Source of the DNA: Nageia nagi | Taxonomy: Eukaryota > Pinophyta | Direction: 5' to 3' | Assembly (NCBI GenBank): GCA_050084985.1 | Contig: JBITNC010000001.1 | Location: forward strand, 28,954,001-29,018,000 | Length of the DNA: 64,000 nucleotides | Shown: positions 48,301-60,060 of the stretch, one piece after another | How positions within the stretch are numbered: the stretch's first letter is position 1 | Layout: every line of letters starts with the position of its first letter | The notes under the pieces: generated by a model | Databases searched by the model: none | What the model was told of the DNA's origin: nothing | The model's input: the letters and a program-made list of their open reading frames with translations, nothing else | Program-made: the position numbers and the translations under genes

Positions 48301-49446
48301 TAGTTACACTTTATTCCTGGCTAAGGTTTGTTGTTACTTCTGCTATCAGTGCTTCAATACACAACAACAGAAGCAATTGGAGACTTGGATTATCCGTGCA
48401 CAAGTGGCAAATGATCTTTTTACTGATGACAGCTTTGTTGTAAGTTTCTCATTGTTTGTGTCCCATAATTATTTAGACCATTCACTTGAAGTGACTAGAG
48501 CAAGTTAGTAGGTTACAATCTAAGGCTTACATTTTGTTGCTACTTGGTGCTATTTTGACTTCATACTAGTTGTAGTGTTAGCTATTGTTTTAATATATTC
48601 ATTCCCCGTATAATAGCTTATGTTTCCTGTTCATTTGTTTTAGTTTTCAAAAGCTTCTGCAAGAGTAAGGCAAGCAATAAGCTTGTTACCTGAGGCATCA
48701 GAGGTAGATGATATCTTTGAAGAAAACCTCAGTATCCAGCAGAGAAGATGAAAATGGTTCTCTTAGAAAAGCCAAAGATGTAGCAGAGCAAAATTTTCAA
48801 GGATCAGAAAATGACTTGGCGTATCAGGTTTCATCTACAATACAGGAACCAGAGGCTGATCCATTTGGGTTGGATGCTCTTTTGGCAGAGCCAGCAAGAA
48901 AGGATGAGAAGGCAGAAAAAAGAAAGAAGAGGCTACTTTGAATAAAAAAGCCCAAGATGATACTACAAGGCTTCTTAGAGAACATCGAGAAGCTCTAATG
49001 CATTGTCTAGAAATAGCAGCTGAACGTTACAGAGTGCCATGGTAAAGAGTTATGATCTTCATGATTTTCTTTGATTTCCATTTGTTTCTTTTGTAGTTCT
49101 TTAAATGAGTATGTAAGTTTACTGGACAACAAATTACTTCATATTTGATTTGATAGCAAGTACTAATAATTTGTCCTTCAGGGCTCAAACCATTATCGAT
49201 ATATTGATTAAGCATGCTTTTGATAACATAGCAAGATTTACAACTCAACAAAGAAATGCAATAGAGAAACTCTGGGCATCAATACGAGAACAACAATTGC
49301 GAAGGAAACAAGGCAGGTCTACATCTGGGAAGCTTGATGTAACTGCATTTGAGCGGCTGCAGCAGCAATATGCAAATGAAAAGATCAGCATTCGCCATGG
49401 TGTTGGAGACAGTGGAGAGCGTCGTGCACAGCAGTGGCTGGGATGA
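44940..49446 (+). CDS. Conserved plant protein of unknown function (multi-exon, with apparent frame shifts)
   Basis: Exons by splice signal and frame: 44,940-45,134; 47,973-48,253; 48,350-48,439; 48,644 to 49,041; 49,182-49,446. The start is the ATG at 44,940 (MEGNTTENLFAGLPPPASES); an upstream in-frame ATG at 44,850 is less likely. The protein has a Pro-rich N-terminus with LKGALKRPA, then SKRVRFR, a helical block (VLDAMQKIATHIGNP, KFSKASKLALQLIQA, ADYHALFSAVQD, ETWIIRAQVANDLFTDDSFV), a charged linker with DPFGLDALL, and a highly conserved end (VPW|AQTIIDILIKHAFDNIARF ... KLDVTAFERLQQQYANEKIS ... RRAQQWLG). I know this arrangement from land-plant proteins with no assigned function. After LLPEASE at 48,703 the frame must change to read the linker (48,708-48,941), and it must change back near 48,920 to read EATLNKKAQDDTT. 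Either two indels disrupt the gene or the exon structure is more complex. Confidence 0.85.
45135..47972 (+). other. Intron 1 of the plus-strand gene (2.8 kb)
   Basis: Bounded by GAAT|GTAAGTG and TATTACAG|CATCAAAACG, with the codon split one base before the donor, giving DQE-S-SKRVRF. The first ~210 bp belong to the segmental duplication. The rest has only short unrelated frames. I see no transposon with clear ends in it. Confidence 0.75.
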
Positions 49447-50940
49447 TGTCATCATTACTGTCTAAATGCATCCATTTATATTCCAGACAACTTTCATGTA
49501 AGGGGAACATGGAGGCAATGCAAAGAAAATATTACTTCATACATTTAGTGAATATTGTATCTAAACTACTCCAGAGGCCCCAATTTATTTCTTGTACAGT
49601 ACAGTTAATCACAACAAAAAATATTGCTAAAATAAACTAGAATAGGCTCAACTACAACTAGGCTTCGTCTCATGTTAGAAAAAAATGCAAATTGCATCAC
49701 CAGCTAGCTACACTGCATTGTACTAGCTTTGATTCTGCATTTTATTGCGCTTTTTATACAATGTTTCAAAATTGTCATGCAACCTTTTTGGTAAAATTAT
49801 GCTTCATAGGCATATAACTGAAACAGCTATTCTAGAAAGTTTACTCCATAAATAACGTGTGCTTGGTATTAATTTTTTTTTTTTTGAATACATGTCTCTG
49901 CATATTAGAAATGGAATGTTCTTGAAAAGGAAAATTGAGTATAGAAATTTTGAAATAATAAAATAAACAAATGATGTTTGCTACTGATTCGAGGCAGGAA
50001 ATTTTCCTTAAAATCTAGGAGCAAATAAAAGTTGAAACTGACATTTTCAAAAACTCCATTTTGAGTTCACAAGAATAGGAAAACAATAAACATTAAAACC
50101 AAGCATTATAAGTAGTAGTACACTCAGCATCCAAGAAACTGACTTTTGATTTTTTTCCCTTGATCAATTCTACTTTTATAACTACTGTTTTAGGTGCATA
50201 AATAGTTTTTGCGCTTTTTTGCATTCCAACCAAAATTTGTTTGACATTTCTTTGTAGGTGGAACATCGAAAGGGCTGATATTGCAACCTTGTAAGTTCCC
50301 AATGTTGCACCAGGATTTTTACTGACTTTGTGTACTAACACTTTTAAAGAAAATGGCTTTGATAAATGTATTTAGAAGCTTGGAAGATGTTTGATCTTCC
50401 TTTATCAATGTTAGGATCTTGTGGCATCCATGTCACAAAAGAAAGAATACTGAACTAGGAATCAAAGACTTAACTGGAAGTTACAGGAATTTGATTTGAT
50501 GCCCTCAAAATGTTACCCCATGTGTGCTCTTATGTGAAGATTGAGCTCTTGGAAGTATTTCATTTAAGACTTCTGTTTTGTGTGTTAAACGTAGGACTAG
50601 AAGCCTTCAACTGTCAAGAATAGAAATTAATTTTAGTAAAGGCGGTCAACATTTCATCTAAGTGGAGATTGTTTTCTGTCTTGTTTTCAAGGCGTTGGCT
50701 AAGTAGCTACTTTGTTTTCTTGTGGGGTCTCAGGTTAACCAAGCATACTTTATTTATGACTCCAAATAAATTAGAGCTCAGCTGCTTGTGTTGACTACAT
50801 TGTACGTGTCTTGGAATGGGAAGTGCAGATTTTCAGCACCAGGAGTCAAAAAGGTTAGATCTACAGTTCTTCAATTACTACAACCTTCACACTTGAATAA
50901 AGATTTGCAATCTTAAAGCTGGTGATGTGTTTTATATGAT
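49447..50940. other. Downstream region of the plus-strand gene
   Basis: Holds the likely 3' untranslated region and spacer before the convergent gene. Candidate poly(A) signals are not distinctive. The 82-codon minus-strand frame at 50,341-50,093 is not recognised. Confidence 0.4.
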
Positions 50941-51060
50941 CAATTTTAATTATTCTCTTCACCATCTAAGATTAAACCCAATTGATCTTAAAGCGGGTTG
51001 ATATGTTTTATATGATCAATTGGGTTTAATCTGAGATGGTGAACAGAATAATTAAATTTG
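50941..51060. repeat. Inverted repeat, 47-bp arms with 26-bp loop
   Basis: Left arm 50,941-50,987 (CAATTTTAATTATTCTCTTC ... ACCCAATTGATC) and right arm 51,014-51,060 are inverted copies with about four mismatches. TTTTATATGATCAATT also occurs directly before each arm (about 50,930 and 51,006), so it looks like an inverted duplication of a short segment. It could fold into a hairpin in RNA from either convergent gene. Confidence 0.85.
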
Positions 51061-51104
51061 GTAAGCCTTTTATCTAAAAATTGTGCAATTTATAACAAAG
51101 GTGA

Positions 51105-51330
51105 AAACCAACAGTATGTATTAGGAAACCTATAAACTCCAATTGGAGTTTTGATGCATTAGGAAACCTGAAAACTGGTGGCACATAAATGTGACTTACT
51201 GTTGTTTGATGCATTAGAAAATCTGTAAACTGAAAATTTGTGTAACATAAATGGAACCTATCAGAGTTTGATGCATTATGGAACCTGTAAACCAGTGGCA
51301 CCTAATTGTAACCTTGTGGAGTTTGAGTTC
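51105..51330. repeat. ~65-bp tandem repeat, about 3.5 copies
   Basis: Units share TTTGATGCATTAGGAAACCTGTAAACT, then GTGGCACATAAATGTGACC, starting near 51,110 (partial), 51,152, 51,208 and 51,270. Diverged. Lies between the two convergent genes. Confidence 0.75.
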
Positions 51331-52226
51331 TCAATGTATTCATAATTTTCTAGATTATTAAGTTATGTTCTTAAAACCCTGGGAACAGAACATTCTGATT
51401 TTCAACAGTGCAATAATATTAGCTCACTAGTCCAAAGGCTTAAATGCGAATCCTGTGGGGTTGCCATTATTATGAGGATCACAGCCAGCGGAAAAGGTAT
51501 CATGTGTGTATGAGATAATTGTTTTTCATGTTCAAACATAACACTCAAGTAATATAAATTATTAGACCAACTCTACGCTCTGAATGGTGCAGCAAAACAC
51601 ATGATAATTATAAAAACATGAGATACAGGTAGGGTCAAAACTTACAGAAAGAGCAACCCTACTTTATCCTATATTGCTAACAGAAAGAGCATGCTAATAG
51701 AGAAGCTCACAGAAACGGAGCCCTCTTCAGAAGCACACAAGATACGAGTAGGGTCAAACTTAAAGATGAACCACATGCAACATTTAACAAATGTAATAAT
51801 TCAGTTTGAGAAAGGCAAACAAAATAATAGTCACATATTTGCAGCAAGTGAAATATCCTACAAGGGCTAAATTTGCTCTTTGAGCCGTATACACCATTAC
51901 TATACTTCTGTTAACCTATATCTGCTCGTAGAAGTGGACTACATGTCTCCATGTCAAAATTCGTAGCTTTTTTGCAACAAAAAAATGTATTTTTGTTGTC
52001 AAAAAAAGCATATAAAAGTCTTAACAAAATAAGCACTCCATATTTGATCTATTAATGTTTTTATGGACAATGAATACGAGAGATATCATACAACTTTCTT
52101 ATGCTAACAATTTTGGTTTAATACTGCATGCAACTTAAATGGCATCTTTCACAGGCCTTGATTTTCAACTTCAGCCTTAGTGCTAATGCTTATGCTCTCT
52201 GACAAAAGCTGAACATTGTGTTCCTC
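51331..52226. other. Intergenic DNA between convergent genes
   Basis: Nothing coding recognised. The part near 52,226 is the likely 3' untranslated region of the minus-strand gene. Confidence 0.4.
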
Positions 52227-55200
52227 CTATGGTATGGCTTCTTGTTTAGTATCCATTGAACTGACTTTATTAACATCAATGTCACACTTGTGTTCATCTT
52301 TTGTCCCTGTATGTCTCGAACCATTTGGAGAGTCCTTGGTTTGAATCACTATACTTTCTGTGCCAAGTCTCTGGGTTTCCCTGTATTCAAACATCTCTCT
52401 TTTATACCGTTCTTTCTCTTTCCTACCAAGTTCTCGATAAGGCTGCCACAAAATTCAAGCTTAGTACATAATAAAGACATGGGTCTTCCAAAAATGACTA
52501 CGATATTGGTGTTTCTCATTTACTTACTAATTTTTCATTCTCTGAAAGTTGGTTCCATTTTTTTCCGATCATCTTGCTGATTGCTCTATCCTTATCAGGT
52601 TGGGTTGACTTCAACCTAGCTCTTTGCTCAGCAAAGAAAAAATTATAGGCAGTTTTGTTCTGCCTCGGTGCTTTTGGGTCCTTTCTACTTATTTTCTTCT
52701 TTCGGCTACATTCAGTTTGATGCTCCATGATAGTTGTTTTGTATTCTTTTTCAAATGCGGAAACAGTTGCACCTTGTGGTATTGTGCTGGAAGGGGGTGG
52801 ATGGTACAAAACGCAGGCCATTGTCTCTCCCCGAACTTTCACATTGGCAAGATAGCCATGCTCGAATTTTCCTTCGATAAACCCAGTAACAACACTTCCA
52901 ATTAATGAGGCTGGATCAACTGCATCAAAGTTGTGTCAATAATGATCAAACAATAATCAAATTTAAAATTTTTGTCTAGCAGTAAGATTACCTCCAAATG
53001 CTTGTCCAGAATCTATCTTTTGTTTTTGCACATATGCAGGAACCTCTAAAGGTGATTGTATATATTCAATTGCTGGAGGCACACACGAGATTGGATATAC
53101 CGGATGCCTGGGAACTATTCATACGGTAGAATTTAAACAATGATGCTTAATAAACACAATCTTACTGTAATGAACTTATTACATCCTGAAATCATTAAAG
53201 TAATTTAAAATTTTCCTACATACCTGAAAGAGGTATCACAGGTCCCTCCGACAGCACCCCAGCGCCCATATTCTGAAAGTAGACTTGTTCGTAGTGGAGA
53301 AGCAGATGACTATAGTGCTTCTTTAAGACATGTGAAGCGCTTGTAGTTGTTGGAGGAAAGTCAAAGATCGAAGTAATTGCCTTCCATTTTCTAAGTAGAG
53401 TAATCTGCATCATATAATTGGAAAACTTTTACATAGAGTTTTCAACTCTTGATTTAATGTAAGCGCAGAAACCTGGAAGTAGCAAATTGGTCATGATTTG
53501 AGAAAACATACCTGGAAATAGACAAATGCATTGCTACTTTACTGTTATAAGAGTTCAGACTATAGGCATGTATAAATTCTTGATACAAAACTACAGAAAT
53601 ATTGATGCTTACTACAGCCCTTACGTTCCATAGTTAGCATGTCTATATGATGAGGACTGGCACAAAAACGTAACACACATGAAAAAAATGCGGTTGATTT
53701 GGAAAAAGCTGCTTTAACTGGGAATGTCCTATGGGCATGATAACATATTTAAAATAAGTTCAGATTACAAAACAAACAGCATAATGGGGCAATATTGTAA
53801 CCAGTGTAGTGGTTTTTGCGCATAACATCCTACATATTCAGTCTCAACTAGAAAATGGGTTCAGGAAATTTCAATTCTGTGTATTACTCCCAACCCTTAT
53901 AGATGTTTAAAAAAAGTCTCTCCTTAAACATATTTTAACCACAGAATAGTATAGAATGTGTTAAATTATGACCAGAGTCCTCTCTATGTAGAGTTGGCAG
54001 AATCAAGCAATCTAATTAAACTTATGCGCAACTTGTTTTTAGTAAAATAAGTTAAATGAATAATATGTAAACATTTTTTTATCAACTTACCCTGTCATGA
54101 CCACCATGTGCTGTTACTTCTTTGTATAGAAGATGAAGATCTAAATCCCTGCCTCCTATCCTTGGAATTCTGCAGATCGAAAACATTTTTTTGATAAGAC
54201 TATAATCCTTCACATGTAACATCAAACATAGACATGGAAAACAAGATTTCAGCCAAAAAAACATACCACCCGTGGAAACTGTTGCATACCACACAGAAGG
54301 TAATCACAATCACAACAAGTGGACATCTTAATCGGTTATAACTGAGAATTAAGGAAAATATATTACTATTTTCAAACAAACAAAACGTGGGTTCCAATCA
54401 AGACCGAACATATACTTTTGATCTGTATAAATAACGGATAAGATATTTACTAAATCAACCACTCATAAATAATTAATCTAACTCTCCTTTGTTTTGAACT
54501 CGAGGCAGGTTGACTCATTGAGAATAATATTCTTAAATTTTAATATCCTTAGCTTCACTACTACAAGGCTGATTTAAACAACAATGTTGTTGTCTTCCTT
54601 TATAAGATAATTGCCTTGAATTGAGGCCTCCTTGCCTGCAATCTGATAAGTCGCTACTAACAACTATACGTGCAACAGTACCCTTTTCAATATTTTTGGA
54701 GACTTTGTTATCAATGCCAGGTCCAATAAACCCATCTTCCTTTCAAGCCATGGCTTTTAACACTTAATCTTTGCGTTCCAATTTCAACAAGAAAAGGTCT
54801 AAAGGACATGATGCTCATACTTTATTCCATTTTCAGTTCAACCTTTAAGAGTGATAGAAAATGTTCCTTGTCATGTTTACTTTTACATGTCTATATTTCT
54901 CTGAATGTAAATAATTTATTAGATTTCCCTCAAAAGGATGTGTCTATCCAAACACTGTCCACAAAGTTGTTTGCATCTCATCTTCCAATAGTTGCTTCAA
55001 AACATGCTTAAACATCTGATCTTTCATTTGTTTTTATTGTTTTGAAGTTTAAACTTTAGGTCTACCAAAATTTCCCCCTTTTTTCCATGTAATAGAAAAT
55101 CATCTCACCAGCCAAAATAAGTTAAACTTAACTACAAAGAATATATTTTTTTAGGAAAAGAATAAAATTTGATTCATAGCTCTCTATGATTGACAATAAT

Positions 55201-58200
55201 ATCCTTAAAATTTTAATCCATAAATACCTTAGAAGTAAACCTTAAGGTTTGGCTGAAAACATAAGATTTTAAGGGAAAATCAAAACGTTCATAAAGGGAC
55301 AATGTTTTTTGAATAAGTTCCAGAAAATAGATAAAAAAGAATAATATTTGAATGATCATCAACAAGGTGAAAATCAACTCAAAATAACAACGAAAGAATT
55401 GACCTGGAAAGTAGAATGGAAATACATAAAAAATACAAGAATTATCTTGCATAAAATGTCGAGGCACACTATTCAATTGAACAATCATAACCAAATCCTT
55501 CATAAAGATGGGAGAACTAACATTGGACAAAACAAAGATAATTAGAAGAAAATAGACACCAAAGAGAATCTGCTAAGCAATAAAATCATAAGGATTTCAA
55601 TGTTCAATCAATGACCAAAAAGAAAAAGAAAACTAGATATGACAAGCATAAGATCAGGGTAAATGAAAAGAATTGAAAGATAACAAGAAAAGATACAGCA
55701 ATAAATCTAACATATGAAAACCCACAATCAGTCTAGCGGAATATGTATTTCTATACAGCCAGAATTTCAAGAAAACATATAGCAACGTAATAGGCTTACA
55801 TGGAGGTCAAAGCAGAATAATGGATCATGATTCTATTGTAGGCCACTGTGGTAAAGAGTCAAAGATACAAAAACAGTCTACTCAAAGTGAGTCCAGTAAA
55901 TTGATATATAGGTTGATGATCAAACAAGGCTACATTTGAGCAAAACCTTACATACATTTGCCCATTCTATAAATGGTATGCCACAAGCATTCTCTGGAGC
56001 AAAAACATGTTGCCTTCCATGCAGAACCTATGCCTAATGGCTGTACAAGGGCACCGAGTGCAGGCCCTCAAATCTTGGGAGTCTTGAATGTGGAAGTCCT
56101 ATAAGGAGACATGCACAGATCATGCTACATGCAATTCTAAATGGTGACATGTAAAGATCATACTGCATTGCATGCAAATTGCTCAAGGACCAAAGAGCAA
56201 CATGATTTCAACAAAGTGTATTGAGTTGTATTCTCAAATGGATGATATCGTGCCAAAAACAGTCATAGAAAATATTAGGTTTAAAGCAGGTCACATATCC
56301 AAAGGAATGAAAGGTTTCAATTCCTTATAGGAAATTGAAATTAGAGTAGCTATCCTCAAGAGAACAAATCCATAGAATGTTACCGAATATTAGAACAATA
56401 GAAAGATGAAATATCATGGAATTAGTTAATATTAGTAAAGGGAAGAAATTGAAAGTAAATAGCTGAAGTTGATCTTCTAGGTCCCAGCCTATTCAATATG
56501 CTGAAAGACTGCATGAAAATTCCTTGATACAGTGATTGAATAAACCTCATTTTCAAAGCATTGATAAAGTTAATGACAAATTGGACCATGCCAATGCATC
56601 TAAGCCTCTTGTGTACTTGTTGCAAAAGAGAAGAAAAAGGTGACGAAATGGGAAGACCATCATTTGAACACTCCAATAACATCTTTTTCTAGTCATATGC
56701 TTACTGTGGAACTTATATACAAGAACCACAGTTCTATTTCAAACTTGTTCTCCTTCCATGCTAGCACCAAAGGTGGTGACCCGAGAAAACCATAATTTAA
56801 ACACTCCCTTAACATCTCTTTCTAGAGTCATATGCTTGCAGTGAGGCTTGAATACTAGTACTGCTTCAGTTCTATTTCAGATCTCGTTTGTGTACTAGTT
56901 ATACCATGTGCACATGACAAAATTGTACACAGGCATTTAATTATTTTAAACAATAGAGTATGTGGAAATCCTACAGGTATTGCTACTTCAAATTTATTTT
57001 CTTTTAAAACAAAACAAAAAATGATAATGGACCTCTAAAGGATTGCACCTCCAAAATTGTGGTTTAGAACTTGGCCACCTTCGAAGCATATAGACGGGAA
57101 GGAAACCAGTTACATGGAATTGGAATAGTAACATTTATCTTTGGAGTATGTGCGTCAGCGCGATTCAGTTTCTACATAATATAGTAATAAGACTGATGCA
57201 TCACTGAGCAGAACCGTATGGATAGATTGACAGATAGATAGTACATGTAATAAATTTATTCAGTTTGACCGATTCAGTTCTATTTCAAACTTGTTCTCCT
57301 AAGTTTCGATACTAGTACCAAAGGCGGTGATCTGGCAAAATCATAGTTTAGATACTCCCGTAACATCTCCTTCTAAAGTCGTATGCTTGAGTGGGACTTG
57401 AATACAAGTACCGCTTCAGTTCTATTTCAATAGTTATACTGTGTACAGAGTTGTACGCACAGGCATTTAATTATTTGAACAATGATGTATGTGGAAATCC
57501 TACAGGCGTTGCTACTTAGAATTATCTTCTTGCAAAGACAAAACAAAAAATGCTAATGAACCTTTGGAGGGTTGCAGCTCCAAATGTGTGGCTTAGACTC
57601 GGCCATCTTCGAAGCATACATATATGGGAAGGAAACCAGTTGTTATAACGGAATTGGAATAGTGAAATTCTACATATTGAAGTGATACGATTGATGCATC
57701 CCAAATCTGAGCTATATATAGAGAGATTGACAGATAGTACGTCTCAAACTAACTCAGAATTTATCTCAAAGGACTACAGAACGCGTAGGTACTTAAACAT
57801 GTGCATCACACTTCTGTTAAGAGAAAAGTTATACAGAAAAACAAGATGGAAAGTTTAGCTACTTAGAAAAGAATTTTGTAAACAAAAAAACCATAAAAAA
57901 AAGTACTTACGACAATTTAGTTCCAAGTGTGGCATGAAGCTTGGTGAGTGTGCTAAAAAACAGTTCCTTGTTGATCACAACTTCTCCATGGGTTGCAAGA
58001 GGTAAAGGATAAGACACCTGCAAGTTGGCTGGTGAAGGATCGCTTGTATACACATGTACTGAATGAGAACTGAGCTGCATTTGATTTGTCAAAGTGGGAA
58101 AAGTGGATGCTACAGCTCCTGGATAAAAAGGTGTTAAGTCTCCTTTCATGTGTTGTTGACATTCGGGACATGGCTGTCGCTGATGTTGAAGGGGTGTATG

Positions 58201-58809
58201 ATGTGGATGTTGGTGGCTGTAATGAACTTGATGGGGGTGATTATGATATTGATGTGTGGGTTGCTGGGTGTATTGCGCATGAATGGGATGTTGGGGATGT
58301 GGATACTGAAGAGACAACTGTTGCTGATTTTGGGTTGTCACTTCATACTGATCTTGATGTTGCGTTGTCAATTGCTGCTGTGCTTGTTGTTGGTGTTTTT
58401 GCTCTTCTTTTCCAGCTCCGTACGCGTCATGTTGATGCTTTAGCTGAAATTGGTTTGAAGATTGCTGCTGATGCTGATTTGGATATTTTTCCTCTTCTTC
58501 ATGCTGGTGCTGCTGTGAGCGTTGCTCCTCATTTTCATGCTGCTGTGGGCGTTGCTTCTCATGCTCATGTGGATGCCGATGCCGGTCGGGGTGTTGGCGT
58601 TCATGCTGATCCTCATGGTAATGTAGATGCTGATGATGCTCCGGCTGATGTGGCTTCGTCTGTTGATCTCGCTGATGCTGATGTTTGAATAGATGATCTT
58701 CTTGATTTTGACTTGGGCGCTCTTGATCTTTCTCTTGTTGTTGTGGGTGGTCTTGTTGGTAACCAGGGACTTCCGAATGAGGAGGACTTGAAGAGGATTC
58801 TAGAGACAT
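52227..58809 (-). CDS. ARID and HMG-box DNA-binding protein (HMGB15-like), 629 aa
   Basis: Six exons on the minus strand, all with GT/AG borders and an unbroken frame: 58,809-57,911; 54,169-54,091; 53,404-53,224; 53,114-52,992; 52,919-52,528; 52,442-52,227. Residues 1-~270 are His/Gln/Glu-rich. The ARID domain spans about 272-370 (ELFFSTLTKLHATLGTKL, RIGGRDLDLHLLYKEVTAHG, RKWKAITSIFDFP, HYEQVYF). A conserved middle block includes LIGSVVTGFIEGKFEHGYL. The HMG box lies at about 508-575 (DPKAPRQNKTAYNFFFAEQR ... MIGKKWNQLSENEKL|PYRELGRKEKERYKREM). This order is that of plant ARID-HMG proteins, nuclear DNA-binding proteins that prefer AT-rich or bent DNA. The family is usually ~320-480 residues; the excess here is the N-terminal region. 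All conserved blocks are intact, so it is probably expressed. Intron 1 is 3.7 kb. Confidence 0.95.
54170..57910 (-). other. Intron 1 of the ARID-HMG gene (3.7 kb)
   Basis: It splits the ARID domain in a codon (TTGTC|GTAAGT ... CTGCAG|AATTCC giving Ser). It includes a tandem duplication at 56,729-57,745 and otherwise only short frames without similarity. Confidence 0.85.
56729..57745. repeat. Tandem duplication, period about 546 bp, inside the intron
   Basis: CAGTTCTATTTCAAACTTG at 56,729 restarts at 57,275. Both units share CACAGGCATTTAATTATTT, TATGTGGAAATCCTACAGG, CTTCGAAGCATA, GGAAGGAAACCAGTT and end near GATTGACAGATAG. A shorter piece (about 56,640-56,728, ACATC...TTTCTAG...TCATATGCTT) repeats at about 56,815, so a third, partial copy exists. 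Diverged by many substitutions. Confidence 0.85.
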
Positions 58810-60060
58810 ATTGGAAAAGGAAGTTTAGGACAGAGGACACTAAATATAACACCAGAGGTGATAATTTCCGGGTTCCACACAATAAGTTAAGGCAAAGTAA
58901 GAACACCAACACAGTGGATGGACAAGTCAAAAAAGACAGTATTACTATCCCAACAAAAAAAATAGTGGATGGAAAGGTTTTAAAAAAGGACAGAATGGAA
59001 AGATTAAAAAGAGTTATAGACAGTGACTGCAACACAGAGTAGAGAAAAGTCTTTACACATAAGAGGAACAAGGTATAGTTTCGGAAATTCTATGAAACGG
59101 ACAGTGATGAGACACAGTGGGACCCCGCTCATCAACATTCCCCTTCTCAACCTTGATCTGATGGAATCTTCACCTGATGGGGATTGAGAAAGTGCTTCAG
59201 CAAAGTACGATGCAATAAAATGACCAACAAACCATAGCAAAAAACATGGCATGTGTGCTCATATACACCCACAATTTTGAACAGAACAGTGACAGTCAAT
59301 GCATTCAGAAACAGGCCCACCAGAATAAATCTTCAAATGGGTACCTCAGTAACCTCAAAGACCACTCGAAAATATTTCAAACATGTCCTAAAATTTCCCA
59401 AACGAAGCTCTTTTAGGCACCAAGACACTCACTTCACTCGAACCGCTCACCTCAACAGTTAAAAAAATGATTTTTCAGGACTTCAGGTGTCTCAAAAGCC
59501 TTCATGAAATCGAACTCAACAAAAACAACTCCAAACCCTCCTCATGATCCATGTTTTTATAACCCGATGAACCCCATGGATACCCACCCACCATTGATCC
59601 CACCGATCCAACCCAAAAATAGAAACCTCACCTTACATTTATTAAATCCATCCCAGAAAGGTAAGATCCAATCAATAGAGAAAAATACAAAACATCAAAA
59701 GAAGAGTCGAACCCTAACAGGTGTAGGACCAAATTGAATACCCAAAAAAATGGGTCAGTCCGAATCCCAATCCCCATAACAACCAGTACATCGAAATGCC
59801 TACTCATTAATCCCGAATCTCATTCAATGTGCACCGATAAAAAATTATTTATTAAATTTTTCGAAAAACCGTAGGCCAAAACCCATAACGCCGTTAACTG
59901 TAACGGCGCCGCTGATGACGGCGTCAGTTACCAAGCCAGATATTTGCTGACCGCTTTCTATTTATTCAATAATATAATCTTATGTTATAATGTCAGAATA
60001 ATATACATTACTATTCTTATTAAAATATATAGTAACTATTCCAACGGTTTTTAACCTTAC
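58810..60060 (-). promoter_or_regulatory. Upstream region of the ARID-HMG gene
   Basis: The first few hundred bases upstream of the ATG probably hold the 5' untranslated region. A GC-rich island at 59,875-59,940 (GCCGTTAACTGTAACGGCGCCGCTGATGACGGCG) stands out in AT-rich DNA. It contains an inverted pair around GTTA/TAAC (GCCGTTAACTGTAACGGC) and a TGACG core as bound by TGA/bZIP factors. No clear TATA box can be assigned without a transcript start. Minus-strand frames of 152 and 82 codons here have no recognised similarity. Confidence 0.4.

Noticed and set aside
58086-58688. 200-codon plus-strand open frame rich in Ala, Val and Asp
   Set aside because: It is the antisense shadow of the His/Gln-rich exon of the ARID-HMG gene; the repeated CAT/CAG codons leave the opposite strand open. 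No independent similarity.
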